Source: Eubacteriales bacterium
GTDB lineage: Bacteria; Bacillota; Clostridia; Lachnospirales; Lachnospiraceae
NCBI GenBank assembly: GCA_030524125.1
Contig: JAUNHB010000012.1
Coordinates: 1-45,139 of the forward strand
Direction of reading: 5' to 3'
Length of the DNA: 45,139 nt
Positions 23,893-32,161 of this stretch are shown here, one piece after another; the stretch's first letter is position 1, and each line of letters starts with the position of its first letter. Position numbers and translations under genes: made by a program. The notes beneath the pieces are model-generated. The model was not told where the DNA came from, made no database searches, and saw only the letters and a program-made list of their open reading frames with translations.

Positions 23893-24663
23893 ATGAAATG
23901 CAGCGAGATCTGCGCTCTTCTGGAGCGGGAGTACGGGAAAGAATATGCCTGCGACTGGGACAATGTGGGACTGCTGGTCGGGCGCAGAGACAAAGAGGTC
24001 AAACGGATCCTGCTGGCGCTGGACGCCGACGACAGGACGGTCCGGCAGGCGGCGGAGGGCGGGTACGATATGCTGCTGACCCACCATCCGATGATCTTTT
24101 CGCCCATGAAACGGGTGACGGACGAGGACATGAACGGCAGGCGGGTCATGGAGCTGATCAGAAGCGACGTGTCTTATTACGCCATGCATACGAACTACGA
24201 CACGAGAGGCATGGCGGATCTGGCGGCCCGTCTTCTGGGACTTCAGGAGTGCGCGGTGCTGGAGGAGGTCCGGGACGGCGAGGGGATCGGGCGCGTGGGA
24301 ATGCTGCCGGAACCCATGACGCTCCGGGAGTGCGCGGAGCTGGTGAAACGCGCTTTTGACATCCCAAACGTCCGGCTGTTCGGAGATCCCGGCCGGCAGG
24401 TGCGCTTTGCGGCCGTCTGTCCCGGCGCGGGAAAGAGCACGATGCCCGCGGCGCTGGGCTTTGGGTGCGACGTGTACATCACGGGCGACATCGACCATCA
24501 CACGGGGATCGACGCGGTGGATCAGGGCATGTGCATCATCGACGCAGGACATTACGGCGTGGAGCATATTTTCATGGAGGACGTGAAGGCATATCTCGAG
24601 AAGACGCTGACCGGCGTCCATATGGACTGCATGCCGGTGCGGCATCCGTTCTCGGTCGTGTGA
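23893..24663 (+). CDS. NIF3/YqfO family metal-binding protein
   Basis: 256 residues of the Nif3-like (GTP cyclohydrolase 1 type 2 homologue) family, a dinuclear-metal protein whose enzymatic role is unsettled. Metal ligands appear in LLTHHPMIFSPMKRVT at the N-terminal half and in GDIDHHTGIDAVDQGMCIIDAGHYGVEHIF near the C-terminus. This is the short form without the inserted PII-like domain. The start is set by GGGAGGAA. It closes the housekeeping cluster with trmK. Just after its stop lies a fragment of the repeat seen at 15.2 kb. Confidence 0.9.
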   Translation: MKCSEICALLEREYGKEYACDWDNVGLLVGRRDKEVKRILLALDADDRTVRQAAEGGYDMLLTHHPMIFSPMKRVTDEDMNGRRVMELIRSDVSYYAMHTNYDTRGMADLAARLLGLQECAVLEEVRDGEGIGRVGMLPEPMTLRECAELVKRAFDIPNVRLFGDPGRQVRFAAVCPGAGKSTMPAALGFGCDVYITGDIDHHTGIDAVDQGMCIIDAGHYGVEHIFMEDVKAYLEKTLTGVHMDCMPVRHPFSVV

Positions 24664-24666
24664 GCA

Positions 24667-24736
24667 GGTGTGAGAATGTGATTCAGGCGTGAGCGGGCTC
24701 CTTTTGCGAAGCAAAGCTTCAAAATGAGCCCGGCAA
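24667..24736 (+). repeat. Dispersed partial copy of the 148-bp repeat
   Basis: About 70 bases match the middle of the 148-bp unit (15274-15343) with scattered differences. The second hairpin is kept: GGGCTC pairs with GAGCCC. The copy ends just before the ribosome binding site of the next gene, the same placement as at 15.2 kb. Confidence 0.8.
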
Positions 24737-24756
24737 CCAGAAAGGGGAGCTTCGGT

Positions 24757-26409
24757 ATGAGACAGATTACAGTGAACGGCGCGCAGCGGGATATGGCGGA
24801 GGGAACGACCTATCTGGAGCTGGCGCGGGAGTATCAGAAGGAGTATCCGCATGACATCGTGCTGGCGGTGGAGAACGGCAGGATGCGGGAGCTGTTCCGG
24901 AAGGCGAAGGACGGAGCGGAGGTACGGTTTCTGACCACGGGTCAGATCGACGGCTGCAACACGTATCGGAGAAGCGTCACGCTGCTGCTTTTGAAGGCGA
25001 TCTGCGACGTGGTGGGCATGGAGACGGTACGGAGCGTCAAGGTGCGGTTTTCCGTCAGCGAGGGCTATTACTGCACGATCCGGGAAAGGGCCGTGACCCA
25101 GCCGTTTCTCGATCAGGTGTACGACCGGATGAAGGAGCTGGTCCGGCAGGATCTTCCTATTGTGAAAAAGAGCATTCCGGTGGACGAGGCCATCGAGCGC
25201 TTTGCCCGCCACGGGATGACCGACAAGGCGAGGCTGTTCCGGTTCCGGAGGAGCTCCAGCGTCAACGTGTATCTGCTGGACGGCTTTGAGGATTATTTTT
25301 ACGGCTATATGGTCCCATCCACCGGGTATCTGAAATATTTCAGGCTGATCCCCTACGACGGGGGATTTGTGCTGGAATTTCCGCCCCGGGCCACGCCGGA
25401 GACTTTCGGTCCCTTCCGGCCGGAGCACAAGGTGTTCACGACGCTGAAAAACTCCACTCAGTGGAGCGAGGTGCTGGAGGTGGCCACCGTGGGGGCGCTG
25501 AACGAGCAGATCTCGGACGGCAATATGAGCAATCTGATATTGGCGCAGGAGGCGATCATGGAGAAGGAGCTTGGGAACATCGCGGTCCAGATCGCGTCCC
25601 GCCACGACAAGAAGCTGGTCATGATCGCAGGCCCTTCGTCCTCCGGCAAGACGACCTTCTCCCACCGGCTGTCCATCCAGCTTCTGGCGCACGGGCTCCG
25701 GCCCCATCCGGTCGCGGTGGACAATTACTTTGTGGAGCGGGAGGATACGCCGAGGGACGCCGACGGCGAGTATGATTTCGAGTGTCTGGAGGCCATCGAC
25801 ATCGACCTGTTCAACCGTCAGATGCAGGCTCTCCTGCAGGGAGAGGAAGTGGGACTTCCCACGTTCAACTTTATCACGGGGAAGAAGGAGTACAAGGGGA
25901 ACACGCTGAAGCTGGGGCCGGACGACGTGCTGGTGCTGGAGGGTATCCACTGTCTGAACGACCGGCTGTCCTACGCGCTTCCGTCGGAGAGTAAATTCAA
26001 GATCTATGTCAGCGCGCTGACGCAGCTTAACATCGACGAGCACAACCGGATTCCCACCACAGACGGGCGGCTGATCCGCAGGATTGTGCGGGATGCGCGT
26101 ACCCGGGGAGCGGGAGCGAGACGGACGATCTCCATGTGGCCCTCCGTGCGGCGGGGAGAGGACTCGAATATCTTTCCGTATCAGGAGCAGGCGGACGTGG
26201 TGTTCAATTCGGCGCTGATCTATGAGCTGTCCGTGCTCAAGCAGTATGCGGAGCCGCTCCTGTTCGGCATCCGCCCGGAGGAGCCGGAGTATCTGGAGGC
26301 GAAGAGGCTTTTGAAATTCCTGAACTATTTTCAGGGGATCGACAGCAACCTTGTGCCGGGGAACTCCATTTTACGAGAATTTATAGGAGGAAGTCTGTTC
26401 CACGTATGA
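24757..26409 (+). CDS. Nucleoside kinase with N-terminal TGS/ThrRS-like domain
   Basis: 550 residues. The N-terminal 60 residues resemble a TGS domain, and the following 200 resemble the second additional domain of threonyl-tRNA synthetase (FSVSEGYYCTIRERAVTQPFLDQV). The C-terminal half is a uridine-kinase/phosphoribulokinase-type P-loop kinase: GPSSSGKTTF from residue 292, VAVDNYFVEREDTPRD, LEAIDIDLFNRQM, VLVLEGIHCLND and RLIRRIVRDARTRG. Clostridia commonly encode this fusion next to the primary udk. It probably phosphorylates a nucleoside, but the substrate and the role of the synthetase-like part are unknown. ATG 24757 with AAAGGGGAG seven bases before is chosen over ATG 24724 inside the repeat. 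Confidence 0.88.
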   Translation: MRQITVNGAQRDMAEGTTYLELAREYQKEYPHDIVLAVENGRMRELFRKAKDGAEVRFLTTGQIDGCNTYRRSVTLLLLKAICDVVGMETVRSVKVRFSVSEGYYCTIRERAVTQPFLDQVYDRMKELVRQDLPIVKKSIPVDEAIERFARHGMTDKARLFRFRRSSSVNVYLLDGFEDYFYGYMVPSTGYLKYFRLIPYDGGFVLEFPPRATPETFGPFRPEHKVFTTLKNSTQWSEVLEVATVGALNEQISDGNMSNLILAQEAIMEKELGNIAVQIASRHDKKLVMIAGPSSSGKTTFSHRLSIQLLAHGLRPHPVAVDNYFVEREDTPRDADGEYDFECLEAIDIDLFNRQMQALLQGEEVGLPTFNFITGKKEYKGNTLKLGPDDVLVLEGIHCLNDRLSYALPSESKFKIYVSALTQLNIDEHNRIPTTDGRLIRRIVRDARTRGAGARRTISMWPSVRRGEDSNIFPYQEQADVVFNSALIYELSVLKQYAEPLLFGIRPEEPEYLEAKRLLKFLNYFQGIDSNLVPGNSILREFIGGSLFHV

Positions 26410-26464
26410 CGCGGACAGGGCGGGAAGGGGGACCCGCGACGCGCGTGGGAGCATTTACATCAAG

Positions 26465-27100
26465 ATGAAGGAATTGATCAAGAGGCGGCAGCTCATCCCG
26501 ATCGGGGTGTGGTTTGTCCTGTATATGTCACTGTTTGTCTTTCAGGAGATCGTTCCGCCAAAGAACGTGCATCTGATCCGCTGCGTGCTGGACGACCTGA
26601 TCCCCTATATGGCGGTGTTCGTCTACCCGTATGTGAGCTGGTTTCCGTACGTGGCGGTCTGCGCGGCGCTGGCCATCCGGAATCTGGACGATACGGAGTA
26701 CCGGCGGGCGGTGCTGATCCTGACCGCGGGAATGAATGTGTTCCTGCTGATCTCGTATGTGTGGCCCACCGGGCTTGATTTCCGGGAGAGCATCGCCTAC
26801 GACCTGACCACTCTCAGCGGGAACCTGCTGAAATTCGTGCAGACGGTGGATACGCCAAACAGCGTGTTTCCCAGTATGCATGTGTATGTGACGCTGGTGT
26901 TCCAGTACACGCTGGAGCTTCAGAAAAAGCGGCTGCCCGCGTGGGGAGTGTGGCTTGGCAGGGTGCTGGCGGCGCTGATCGTGCTGTCCACCATGTTCAC
27001 GAAGCAGCACTCGGCGGCGGACGTGATCGGGGCGTTTGTCCTATTTGCAGTCCTGTGGGCGGCGTCGCTGAAATTTTCGTGGACAAAGAGAAGGATTTAG
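26465..27100 (+). CDS. PAP2-family membrane phosphatase-like protein
   Basis: 211 residues with five or six membrane spans. The PAP2 catalytic region is recognisable as FPSMHVYVTL, corresponding to PSGH, and STMFTKQHSAADVIGAFVL, corresponding to the SR-x5-H-x3-D motif; the first KxxxxxxRP motif is not evident, as in the inositol phosphorylceramide synthase-like branch. Likely substrate is a lipid phosphate, unproven. The ribosome binding site is poor, which may mean low expression. The last codons contain the promoter of rnpB. Confidence 0.8.
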   Translation: MKELIKRRQLIPIGVWFVLYMSLFVFQEIVPPKNVHLIRCVLDDLIPYMAVFVYPYVSWFPYVAVCAALAIRNLDDTEYRRAVLILTAGMNVFLLISYVWPTGLDFRESIAYDLTTLSGNLLKFVQTVDTPNSVFPSMHVYVTLVFQYTLELQKKRLPAWGVWLGRVLAALIVLSTMFTKQHSAADVIGAFVLFAVLWAASLKFSWTKRRI

Positions 27101-27108
27101 GCTACAAT
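27080..27108 (+). promoter_or_regulatory. Promoter of rnpB
   Basis: TGGACA (27080-27085) and TACAAT (27103-27108) with a 17-base spacer. The -35 box and spacer lie inside the end of the PAP2 gene, whose stop codon is at 27098-27100. Confidence 0.7.
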
Positions 27109-27117
27109 ATACCAGAC

Positions 27118-27458
27118 GCAAGTAAGACAGACAATCGCGGCTGACACATGTCAGGTGAGGAAAGTCCGGGCTTCACAGGGCAGGATGCCGGATAACGTCC
27201 GGTGGAGGCGACTCCAAGGCCAGTGCAACAGAAATAAACCGCCGGTCCCTCCGGGGCCGGTAAGGGTGGAAAGGCAGTGTAAGAGACTACCGCCCGGCTG
27301 GTAACAGACGGGGCACATGTAAACCCCATCCGAAGCAAGACCAAGCAGAAGCATATGGTGGCCCGCCAGCTTCAGGTAGGTCGCTTGAGCGTGCCGGCGA
27401 CGGCACGCCTAGATAGATGATTGTCCAACGACATAACCCGGCTTATCGTCTTGCTTGC
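27118..27458 (+). ncRNA. rnpB: RNase P RNA
   Basis: The catalytic RNA of ribonuclease P, which trims tRNA 5' leaders. Conserved parts in order: GAGGAAAGTCCGGGCT near the 5' end, GGATAACGTCCGG, CAGTGCAACAGAAA, GGTAAGGGTGGAAAGG, AAGAGACTACCG, GTAAACCCCATCCGAAGCAAGACCA, GGTAGGTCGCTTGAGC, CTAGATAGATGATTG, and ACATAACCCGGCTTATCG at the 3' end. The P1 stem pairs 27118-27128 with 27448-27458, with one G-T pair, which sets the ends. This and the hairpin after it fill the 487-base stretch without protein genes between the PAP2 and GNAT genes. Confidence 0.97.
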
Positions 27459-27460
27459 GC

Positions 27461-27513
27461 CGCAAAAGCGCAGGGCGGCTTCGCAAAGAAACGAAGCGCC
27501 CTGCGCTTTTGCG
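27461..27513 (+). terminator. Long hairpin after rnpB, probable terminator
   Basis: CGCAAAAGCGCAGGGC then GCTTCG pairs with CGAAGC then GCCCTGCGCTTTTGCG, a 22-bp stem with one bulge and an 8-base loop. It lacks a T-tract after the right arm; the T-run is inside the stem. It ends in a 20-base motif also found at 12664-12683. Confidence 0.6.
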
Positions 27514-27587
27514 CGGGCTGAACGACTGCCGTCTGGGAGATCCCGCACATGCGGCGAGAGAAAAGGATAAAAAAGGAGATTCAGGAG

Positions 27588-28097
27588 ATGTTGAAACTGC
27601 GGCCTTATAAGGACAGCGATGCGGAGACGGTCGCCGGCTGGCTCTCGGACGAGGAGGGCTTCTGGAAATGGTGCGCCGGGCAGTACAAGCGCTATCCGGC
27701 TCTTCCGGAGGACATCCGCGGGTTTTACCGGGAACAGCAGGCGGATCCGGGATTTTTTGAGATGACGGCGCTGGAGGGCGTGAAGGTGGTCGGACATCTG
27801 GTCATGCGGTATCTGGATCCGGAGCAGACGGATCTGAAATTCGGCTTTATCATCGTGGATCCATCGGTTCGCGGAAAGGGCTACGGGAGGCAGATGCTGA
27901 CGCTGGCGCTCCGGTACGCCTTCGAGATCCTGAGAGCCGAGAGAGTGAGTCTTGGCGTCTTTGAAAATAACCCGGCGGCGGCCCGGTGCTACGAGGGCCT
28001 CGGCTTTTGCCGGACCGGCCGGTACACCGTCCACCATCTGATGGAGGAGGACTGGAAATTTTGGGAGATGGAATACCGAAAGGAGGAAGCAGTATGA
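27588..28097 (+). CDS. GNAT-family N-acetyltransferase
   Basis: 169 residues. The GNAT acetyl-CoA site is clear as VDPSVRGKGYGRQMLTLALRYAFE, and the C-terminal VFENNPAAARCYEGLGFCRTG is typical of RimJ/RimL-like or spermidine acetyltransferase-like members. The substrate is not predictable from sequence. ATG 27588 with AAAAGGAG nine bases upstream is preferred to ATG 27549. It overlaps exoA by four bases (ATGA), so the two are translationally coupled. Confidence 0.87.
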   Translation: MLKLRPYKDSDAETVAGWLSDEEGFWKWCAGQYKRYPALPEDIRGFYREQQADPGFFEMTALEGVKVVGHLVMRYLDPEQTDLKFGFIIVDPSVRGKGYGRQMLTLALRYAFEILRAERVSLGVFENNPAAARCYEGLGFCRTGRYTVHHLMEEDWKFWEMEYRKEEAV

Positions 28098-28852
28098 AAC
28101 GGTTATATTCATGGAACGTGAACGGGCTGCGGGCCTGCATGGATAAAGGATTTATGGAGTTTCTGGAGAGGGAGCAGCCGGACGTGCTGTGCCTTCAGGA
28201 GACGAAGATGCAGCCCAGCCAGGCGGACTTTACGTTTCCGGAGTACGAGATGTACTGGAACAGCGCGGTGAAAAAGGGCTATTCGGGAACCGCGGTGCTG
28301 ACGAAGGAGAAGCCGCTCGACGTGTTTTACGATCTGGGCTTTGCGGATAAGCACAATACGGAGGGACGGGCCATCACGCTGGAGTACCCGGAATTTTATC
28401 TGGTGTGCGTCTATGTGCCAAACGCGCAGGACGGCCTGAAGCGGATCGACTACCGGATGGAATGGGAGGACGATTTCCGGTCGTACGTGGGAGCGCTGAA
28501 GGAGAAGAAACCGGTCATCGTCACTGGAGACATGAACGTGGCAAAGGAGGAGATCGACCTGAAAAACCCGAAATCCAACCGGGGGAACGCGGGTTTTTCC
28601 GATCAGGAGCGGGATAAGATGCGCGTCCTTCTGGCCTCCGGGTTCGTGGACTCGTTCCGGTACCTCTATCCGGACCGGACGGACGCGTACAGCTGGTGGT
28701 CCTACCGGTTCAGGGCGCGGGAGAGGAACGCCGGCTGGCGCATCGACTATTTTCTCGTGTCAGAAGGGTACGAGGACCGGATCGAGGACGCGAGGATCTT
28801 ATCAGACCAGACGGGCAGCGATCACTGCCCGGTGGAGTTGATTCTGAAATAA
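28094..28852 (+). CDS. exoA: Exodeoxyribonuclease III (AP endonuclease)
   Basis: 252 residues, full length. Cleaves DNA at abasic sites and removes 3' blocks in base excision repair. Active-site motifs are SWNVNGLRA, DVLCLQETK, VCVYVPNAQ, VTGDMNVA, and the final SDQTGSDHCPVEL with the catalytic aspartate-histidine pair. The start overlaps the GNAT stop, with AAAGGAGGAAG as ribosome binding site. It converges tightly on the minus-strand protease gene, with nine bases between the coding ends and no clear terminator. Confidence 0.95.
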   Translation: MKRLYSWNVNGLRACMDKGFMEFLEREQPDVLCLQETKMQPSQADFTFPEYEMYWNSAVKKGYSGTAVLTKEKPLDVFYDLGFADKHNTEGRAITLEYPEFYLVCVYVPNAQDGLKRIDYRMEWEDDFRSYVGALKEKKPVIVTGDMNVAKEEIDLKNPKSNRGNAGFSDQERDKMRVLLASGFVDSFRYLYPDRTDAYSWWSYRFRARERNAGWRIDYFLVSEGYEDRIEDARILSDQTGSDHCPVELILK

Positions 28853-28861
28853 AGACGCTTT

Positions 28862-29530
28862 TCAGATCACGCCTGTCGGCAGGCGCATCAGGATCGCGTA
28901 GACGAGCCGTTGGAGACCGGTCAGGACCGCGTTGTCCAGCAGGGACAGGGGAGCGCTCAGCGCGCCGCTTGCCAGCAGCACGATCAGGATGATGCTCCAG
29001 TAGGGGAGAAAGCGCCGGTACAGATCCGCAACGCCGGGGATCAGCTCGCCGAGCACATGAGAGCCGTCCAGCGGCGGCAGCGGGATCAGATTGAACACGC
29101 CAAGCCCTACGTTGATCACGGCGCAGTACCACGTCACGAGGATCAGCGTCTGGATCAGGACGGAATTGGCCGGAGCGTACAAGAGCAGGAGCCCTTCGAT
29201 CAGCATCGACAGAAACGCAAGGATCAGATTGGCCGCGGGACCGGCCAGAGACACGAGGATCGTGCCGGTCCTGCGGTTTTTGTAGTATCCCGGATGGATG
29301 GAGACCGGCTTGGCCCAGCCCATCTGAAAAAAGAGCAGGCAGAAGGTTCCAAGCGGATCCAGATGCTTCAGCGGGTTGAGAGTCAGCCGCCCTGACGCCC
29401 GGGGCGTCGGATCGCCCAGCCGGTCCGACATCAGGCCGTGAGCGCATTCATGGCACACGATAGCCAACAAAAGCCCGGGAGCCATGTATAAAATGTATCG
29501 AAGCTGCGAGATATAGTGGGAGAGGTACAT
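28862..29530 (-). CDS. M50-family site-2-protease-like membrane metalloprotease
   Basis: 222 residues with about five hydrophobic segments. The zinc motif HECAH is at residues 27-31 in the first membrane segment; LNPLKHLDPLGTF, GPAANLILAFLS and FNLIPLPPLDGSHVLG complete the YwhC/M50 B-type signature. Such proteases cut substrates within the membrane; the target is unknown. I place the start at 29530, preceded by AAAGGAC, rather than the longer in-frame start at 29620. Confidence 0.88.
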   Translation of the reverse strand: MYLSHYISQLRYILYMAPGLLLAIVCHECAHGLMSDRLGDPTPRASGRLTLNPLKHLDPLGTFCLLFFQMGWAKPVSIHPGYYKNRRTGTILVSLAGPAANLILAFLSMLIEGLLLLYAPANSVLIQTLILVTWYCAVINVGLGVFNLIPLPPLDGSHVLGELIPGVADLYRRFLPYWSIILIVLLASGALSAPLSLLDNAVLTGLQRLVYAILMRLPTGVI

Positions 29531-29711
29531 AAGAGGCGTCCTTTCTGTGGGATCCGCGTTCTGCGGATCCGGTATTCCGATGTTTTTCACCATCTTATCA
29601 TACAAGGACAGAAGATGCAATTTTTTGTGTCATTGTGGCGATAGTCTGCGGAGACTTTGCAGGTAAGTATAACCGTATCCGCCATATTCATAACCCGACC
29701 GGTTCGCCAGA

Positions 29712-29736
29712 AATGCAAAAAATGCATAGGAATGCA
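29712..29736. promoter_or_regulatory. Phased AATGCA repeats upstream of the CMD-family gene
   Basis: AATGCA occurs at 29712-29717, 29721-29726 and 29731-29736, about one DNA turn apart, 15 bases upstream of the -35 box. A fourth AATGCA lies at 29781-29786 near the transcription start. This could be an operator; no regulator is identified. Confidence 0.35.
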
Positions 29737-29750
29737 TCGGAGAAAGGCAT

Positions 29751-29779
29751 TTTACACGTCAAAATAAGGGTGCTACAAT
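29751..29779 (+). promoter_or_regulatory. Promoter of the CMD-family gene
   Basis: TTTACA (29751-29756), 17 bases, TACAAT (29774-29779) preceded by TGC (extended -10). Confidence 0.7.
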
Positions 29780-29819
29780 AAATGCACAGACATAAAGCTT
29801 TGACGAGGAGGACAGGAAT

Positions 29820-30503
29820 ATGAACTACAAAGAGACAGATCCGGAATTTATGGAGAGACTGGAGCATTTTGCATTTGACGAGGTGGTCAACGAGGAGGGG
29901 CAGCAGCTGGACGCGCAGACGCGCTATCTGGCGATCCTCTCCGCGCTGATGGGCTGTCAGGGCGTCGACGCCTACCGGGAGATCCTGCCGCGGGCGCTGG
30001 CGGAAGGGCTTTCGCCGGTCGCGGTCAAGGAGGCAGTCTATCAGTCCGCGGACTATCTGGGAATGGGCCGGATGTGGCCGTTTCTGAGAGTCACCAACGA
30101 GGTTCTGGAAGAAAGGGGCGTCGCGCTTCCGCTGGAAGGGCAGGCGACCACGACCATGGAGGACCGGTTGGAAAAGGGCGTGCAGGCGCAGGCCGACATT
30201 TTCGGAGAGCACATGAAGGAAGCGTGGAAGGCGGGGCACATCAACCGCTGGCTTGCGGCCAACTGCTTTGGCGATTACTACACGAGGACGGGACTTGATC
30301 TGGCCCAGCGCGAGATGATCACGTTCTGCTTTTTGGCGGCGCAGGGCGGCTGCGAGCCGCAGCTGACGGCTCACGCCAAAGGAAATATGAACATGGGCAA
30401 CGATAAGGAGTTTCTGCTCCGCGTCGTGTCCCAGTGCCTTCCCTACATCGGCTATCCCCGCAGCTTAAACGCCATCAGCTGCATCCAGAAGGCGGCGGAG
30501 TAA
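29820..30503 (+). CDS. Carboxymuconolactone decarboxylase family protein
   Basis: 227 residues with two copies of the CMD/AhpD-like helical domain: QTRYLAILSALMGCQGVDAYREILPRALAEGLSPVAVKEAVYQSADYLG in the first half and REMITFCFLAAQGGCEPQLTAHAKGNMNMG in the second. The CxxC redox motif of AhpD is absent; each half has a single cysteine instead. It is therefore probably not a peroxidase partner, and the substrate is unknown. The start follows GAGGAGGACAGG. It has its own promoter. Confidence 0.85.
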   Translation: MNYKETDPEFMERLEHFAFDEVVNEEGQQLDAQTRYLAILSALMGCQGVDAYREILPRALAEGLSPVAVKEAVYQSADYLGMGRMWPFLRVTNEVLEERGVALPLEGQATTTMEDRLEKGVQAQADIFGEHMKEAWKAGHINRWLAANCFGDYYTRTGLDLAQREMITFCFLAAQGGCEPQLTAHAKGNMNMGNDKEFLLRVVSQCLPYIGYPRSLNAISCIQKAAE

Positions 30504-30515
30504 AGTTGAAATCCC

Positions 30516-30544
30516 TTGTCAAACCCCCACATATCGGTTATAAT
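30516..30544 (+). promoter_or_regulatory. Promoter of gltX
   Basis: TTGTCA (30516-30521), 17 bases, TATAAT (30539-30544). The predicted leader of about 150 bases consists of hairpin repeats. Confidence 0.82.
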
Positions 30545-30545
30545 G

Positions 30546-30683
30546 TAAACCGCCGGAAGCGCCAGCTTCCGGCGGTTTAACGAGGGAAATGCGAAGCATT
30601 TCTCGAGTCAGCATAAAGAAGCGCCAGCTTCCGGCGGTTTAACGAGGGAAATGCGAAGCGGAAGCGCCAGCTTCCGACGGTTT
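30546..30683 (+). repeat. Triplicate hairpin repeat in the gltX leader
   Basis: The 42-base sequence starting GAAGCGCCAGCTTCC and ending ATGCGAAGC occurs at 30556-30597 and 30618-30659, and its first part again at 30660-30683 (one mismatch). GGAAGC-GCCA-GCTTCC forms a hairpin in each; the first is part of a perfect 15-bp stem (30546-30560 with 30565-30579). A second type of hairpin, AAATGC-GAA-GCATTT, follows copy 1. The last copy ends five bases before the ribosome binding site AAGGAGA. Confidence 0.85.
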
Positions 30684-30703
30684 CAATGAAGGAGACGATA
30701 GAG

Positions 30704-32161
30704 ATGGGAAAGGTACGGACAAGATTTGCGCCGAGCCCCACGGGGCGTATGCATGTGGGAAACCTCAGAACGGCGCTTTATGCATATTTGATCGCAAAGC
30801 ATGAGGGCGGGGATTTTATGCTCCGCATCGAGGACACGGATCAGGAACGGCTCGTGGAGGGCGCGGTGGACATTATCTACCGCACGCTTCAGGCCACGGG
30901 GCTGATCCACGATGAAGGCCCGGACAAGGACGGGGGCGTGGGGCCCTATGTCCAGAGCGAGCGTCAGGCGGCGGGCATCTATCTGGAGTACGCCAAAAAG
31001 CTCGTCGAGAGAGGCGAGGCATACTACTGCTTCTGCGACAAGGAGCGTCTCGAGAGCCTCCGTCAGGAGGTGGCGGGCAAGGAGATCATGATCTACGACA
31101 AGCACTGCCTGCACCTGTCCAAAGAGGAGGTGGAGGAGAAGCTTCGGGCCGGCGTGCCCTATGTGATCCGCCAGAACAATCCGCAGACCGGGACGACCAC
31201 GTTCCACGATGAGATCTACGGGGACATTACGGTGGACAATTCGGAGCTGGACGACATGATCCTGATCAAGTCAGACGGTTATCCCACCTACAATTTCGCC
31301 AACGTGGTAGACGATCATCTCATGGGCATCACCCATGTGGTCCGGGGCAACGAGTATCTGTCGTCGTCACCCAAATACAACCGTCTCTACGAAGCGTTCG
31401 GCTGGGAGGTGCCGGTCTATGTGCACTGCCCGCTGATCACCGACGAGACTCACAAGAAGCTGAGCAAGCGCTGCGGACACTCCTCCTACGAGGATCTGAT
31501 CGAGCAGGGCTTTCTGACCGAGGCCGTCGTGAATTTTGTGGCGCTCCTTGGCTGGTCGCCGGAGGACAATCAGGAGATCATGTCCCTTCCGGAGCTGGTG
31601 GAGAAATTCGACTACCGCCACATGAGCAAGTCTCCGGCCGTGTTCGACTATGGGAAGCTGAAGTGGATGAACGGCGAATATATCAAGAAGATGGAGTTCG
31701 AGGCGTTTTACGAGAAGGCGCTGCCGGTCATGAAGGAGGTCATTTCCAAAGATTACGATTTCCGGAAGATCGCGCAGATGGTCAAGACGCGCATCGAAGT
31801 GTTTCCGGATATCCGGGAGCTGATCGGCTTCTTTGAGGAAATGCCGGAGTACGACGTGTCCATGTACACGCACAAGAAGATGAAGACCACGGCGGAGAGC
31901 TCGCTGGCGGTGCTTCAGGAGGTGCTTCCCCTTCTGCAGGCGCAGGAGGATTACAGCAACGACGCGCTCTACGCGATGCTGAGCGCATTTGTGGCGGAGA
32001 AGGGCTACAAAAACGGCTACGTCATGTGGCCCATCCGCACGGCGGCGTCGGGCAGGCAGATGACGCCCTGCGGAGCCACAGAGATACTGGAGATCCTCGG
32101 CAAAGAGGAGAGTATTGCGCGCATCGGGAAAGCCATTGAGAAATTAAGCGAGTCTGTATGA
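30704..32161 (+). CDS. gltX: Glutamyl-tRNA synthetase
   Basis: 485 residues, full length. Charges tRNA-Glu (and possibly tRNA-Gln, if the organism uses amidation). The class I HIGH-type motif appears in [22 protein letters not shown], the KMSKS-type motif as KLSKRCGH, and the [17 protein letters not shown]-type segment reads [26 protein letters not shown]. The C-terminal anticodon-binding domain is present. The better start is ATG 30704, eight bases after AAGGAGA, rather than ATG 30686, which lies before the ribosome binding site. The stop overlaps the start of the helicase gene (ATGA). Confidence 0.96.
   Translation: MGKVRTRFAPSPTGRMHVGNLRTALYAYLIAKHEGGDFMLRIEDTDQERLVEGAVDIIYRTLQATGLIHDEGPDKDGGVGPYVQSERQAAGIYLEYAKKLVERGEAYYCFCDKERLESLRQEVAGKEIMIYDKHCLHLSKEEVEEKLRAGVPYVIRQNNPQTGTTTFHDEIYGDITVDNSELDDMILIKSDGYPTYNFANVVDDHLMGITHVVRGNEYLSSSPKYNRLYEAFGWEVPVYVHCPLITDETHKKLSKRCGHSSYEDLIEQGFLTEAVVNFVALLGWSPEDNQEIMSLPELVEKFDYRHMSKSPAVFDYGKLKWMNGEYIKKMEFEAFYEKALPVMKEVISKDYDFRKIAQMVKTRIEVFPDIRELIGFFEEMPEYDVSMYTHKKMKTTAESSLAVLQEVLPLLQAQEDYSNDALYAMLSAFVAEKGYKNGYVMWPIRTAASGRQMTPCGATEILEILGKEESIARIGKAIEKLSESV

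Noticed and set aside
23728-26043. 771-codon open frame on the minus strand
   Set aside because: It covers trmK, NIF3 and the nucleoside kinase in antisense and has no recognisable domain.
27986-28093. N-terminal extension of ExoA
   Set aside because: It overlaps the GNAT gene; ATG 28094 has a strong ribosome binding site and begins the conserved SWNVNG motif region.
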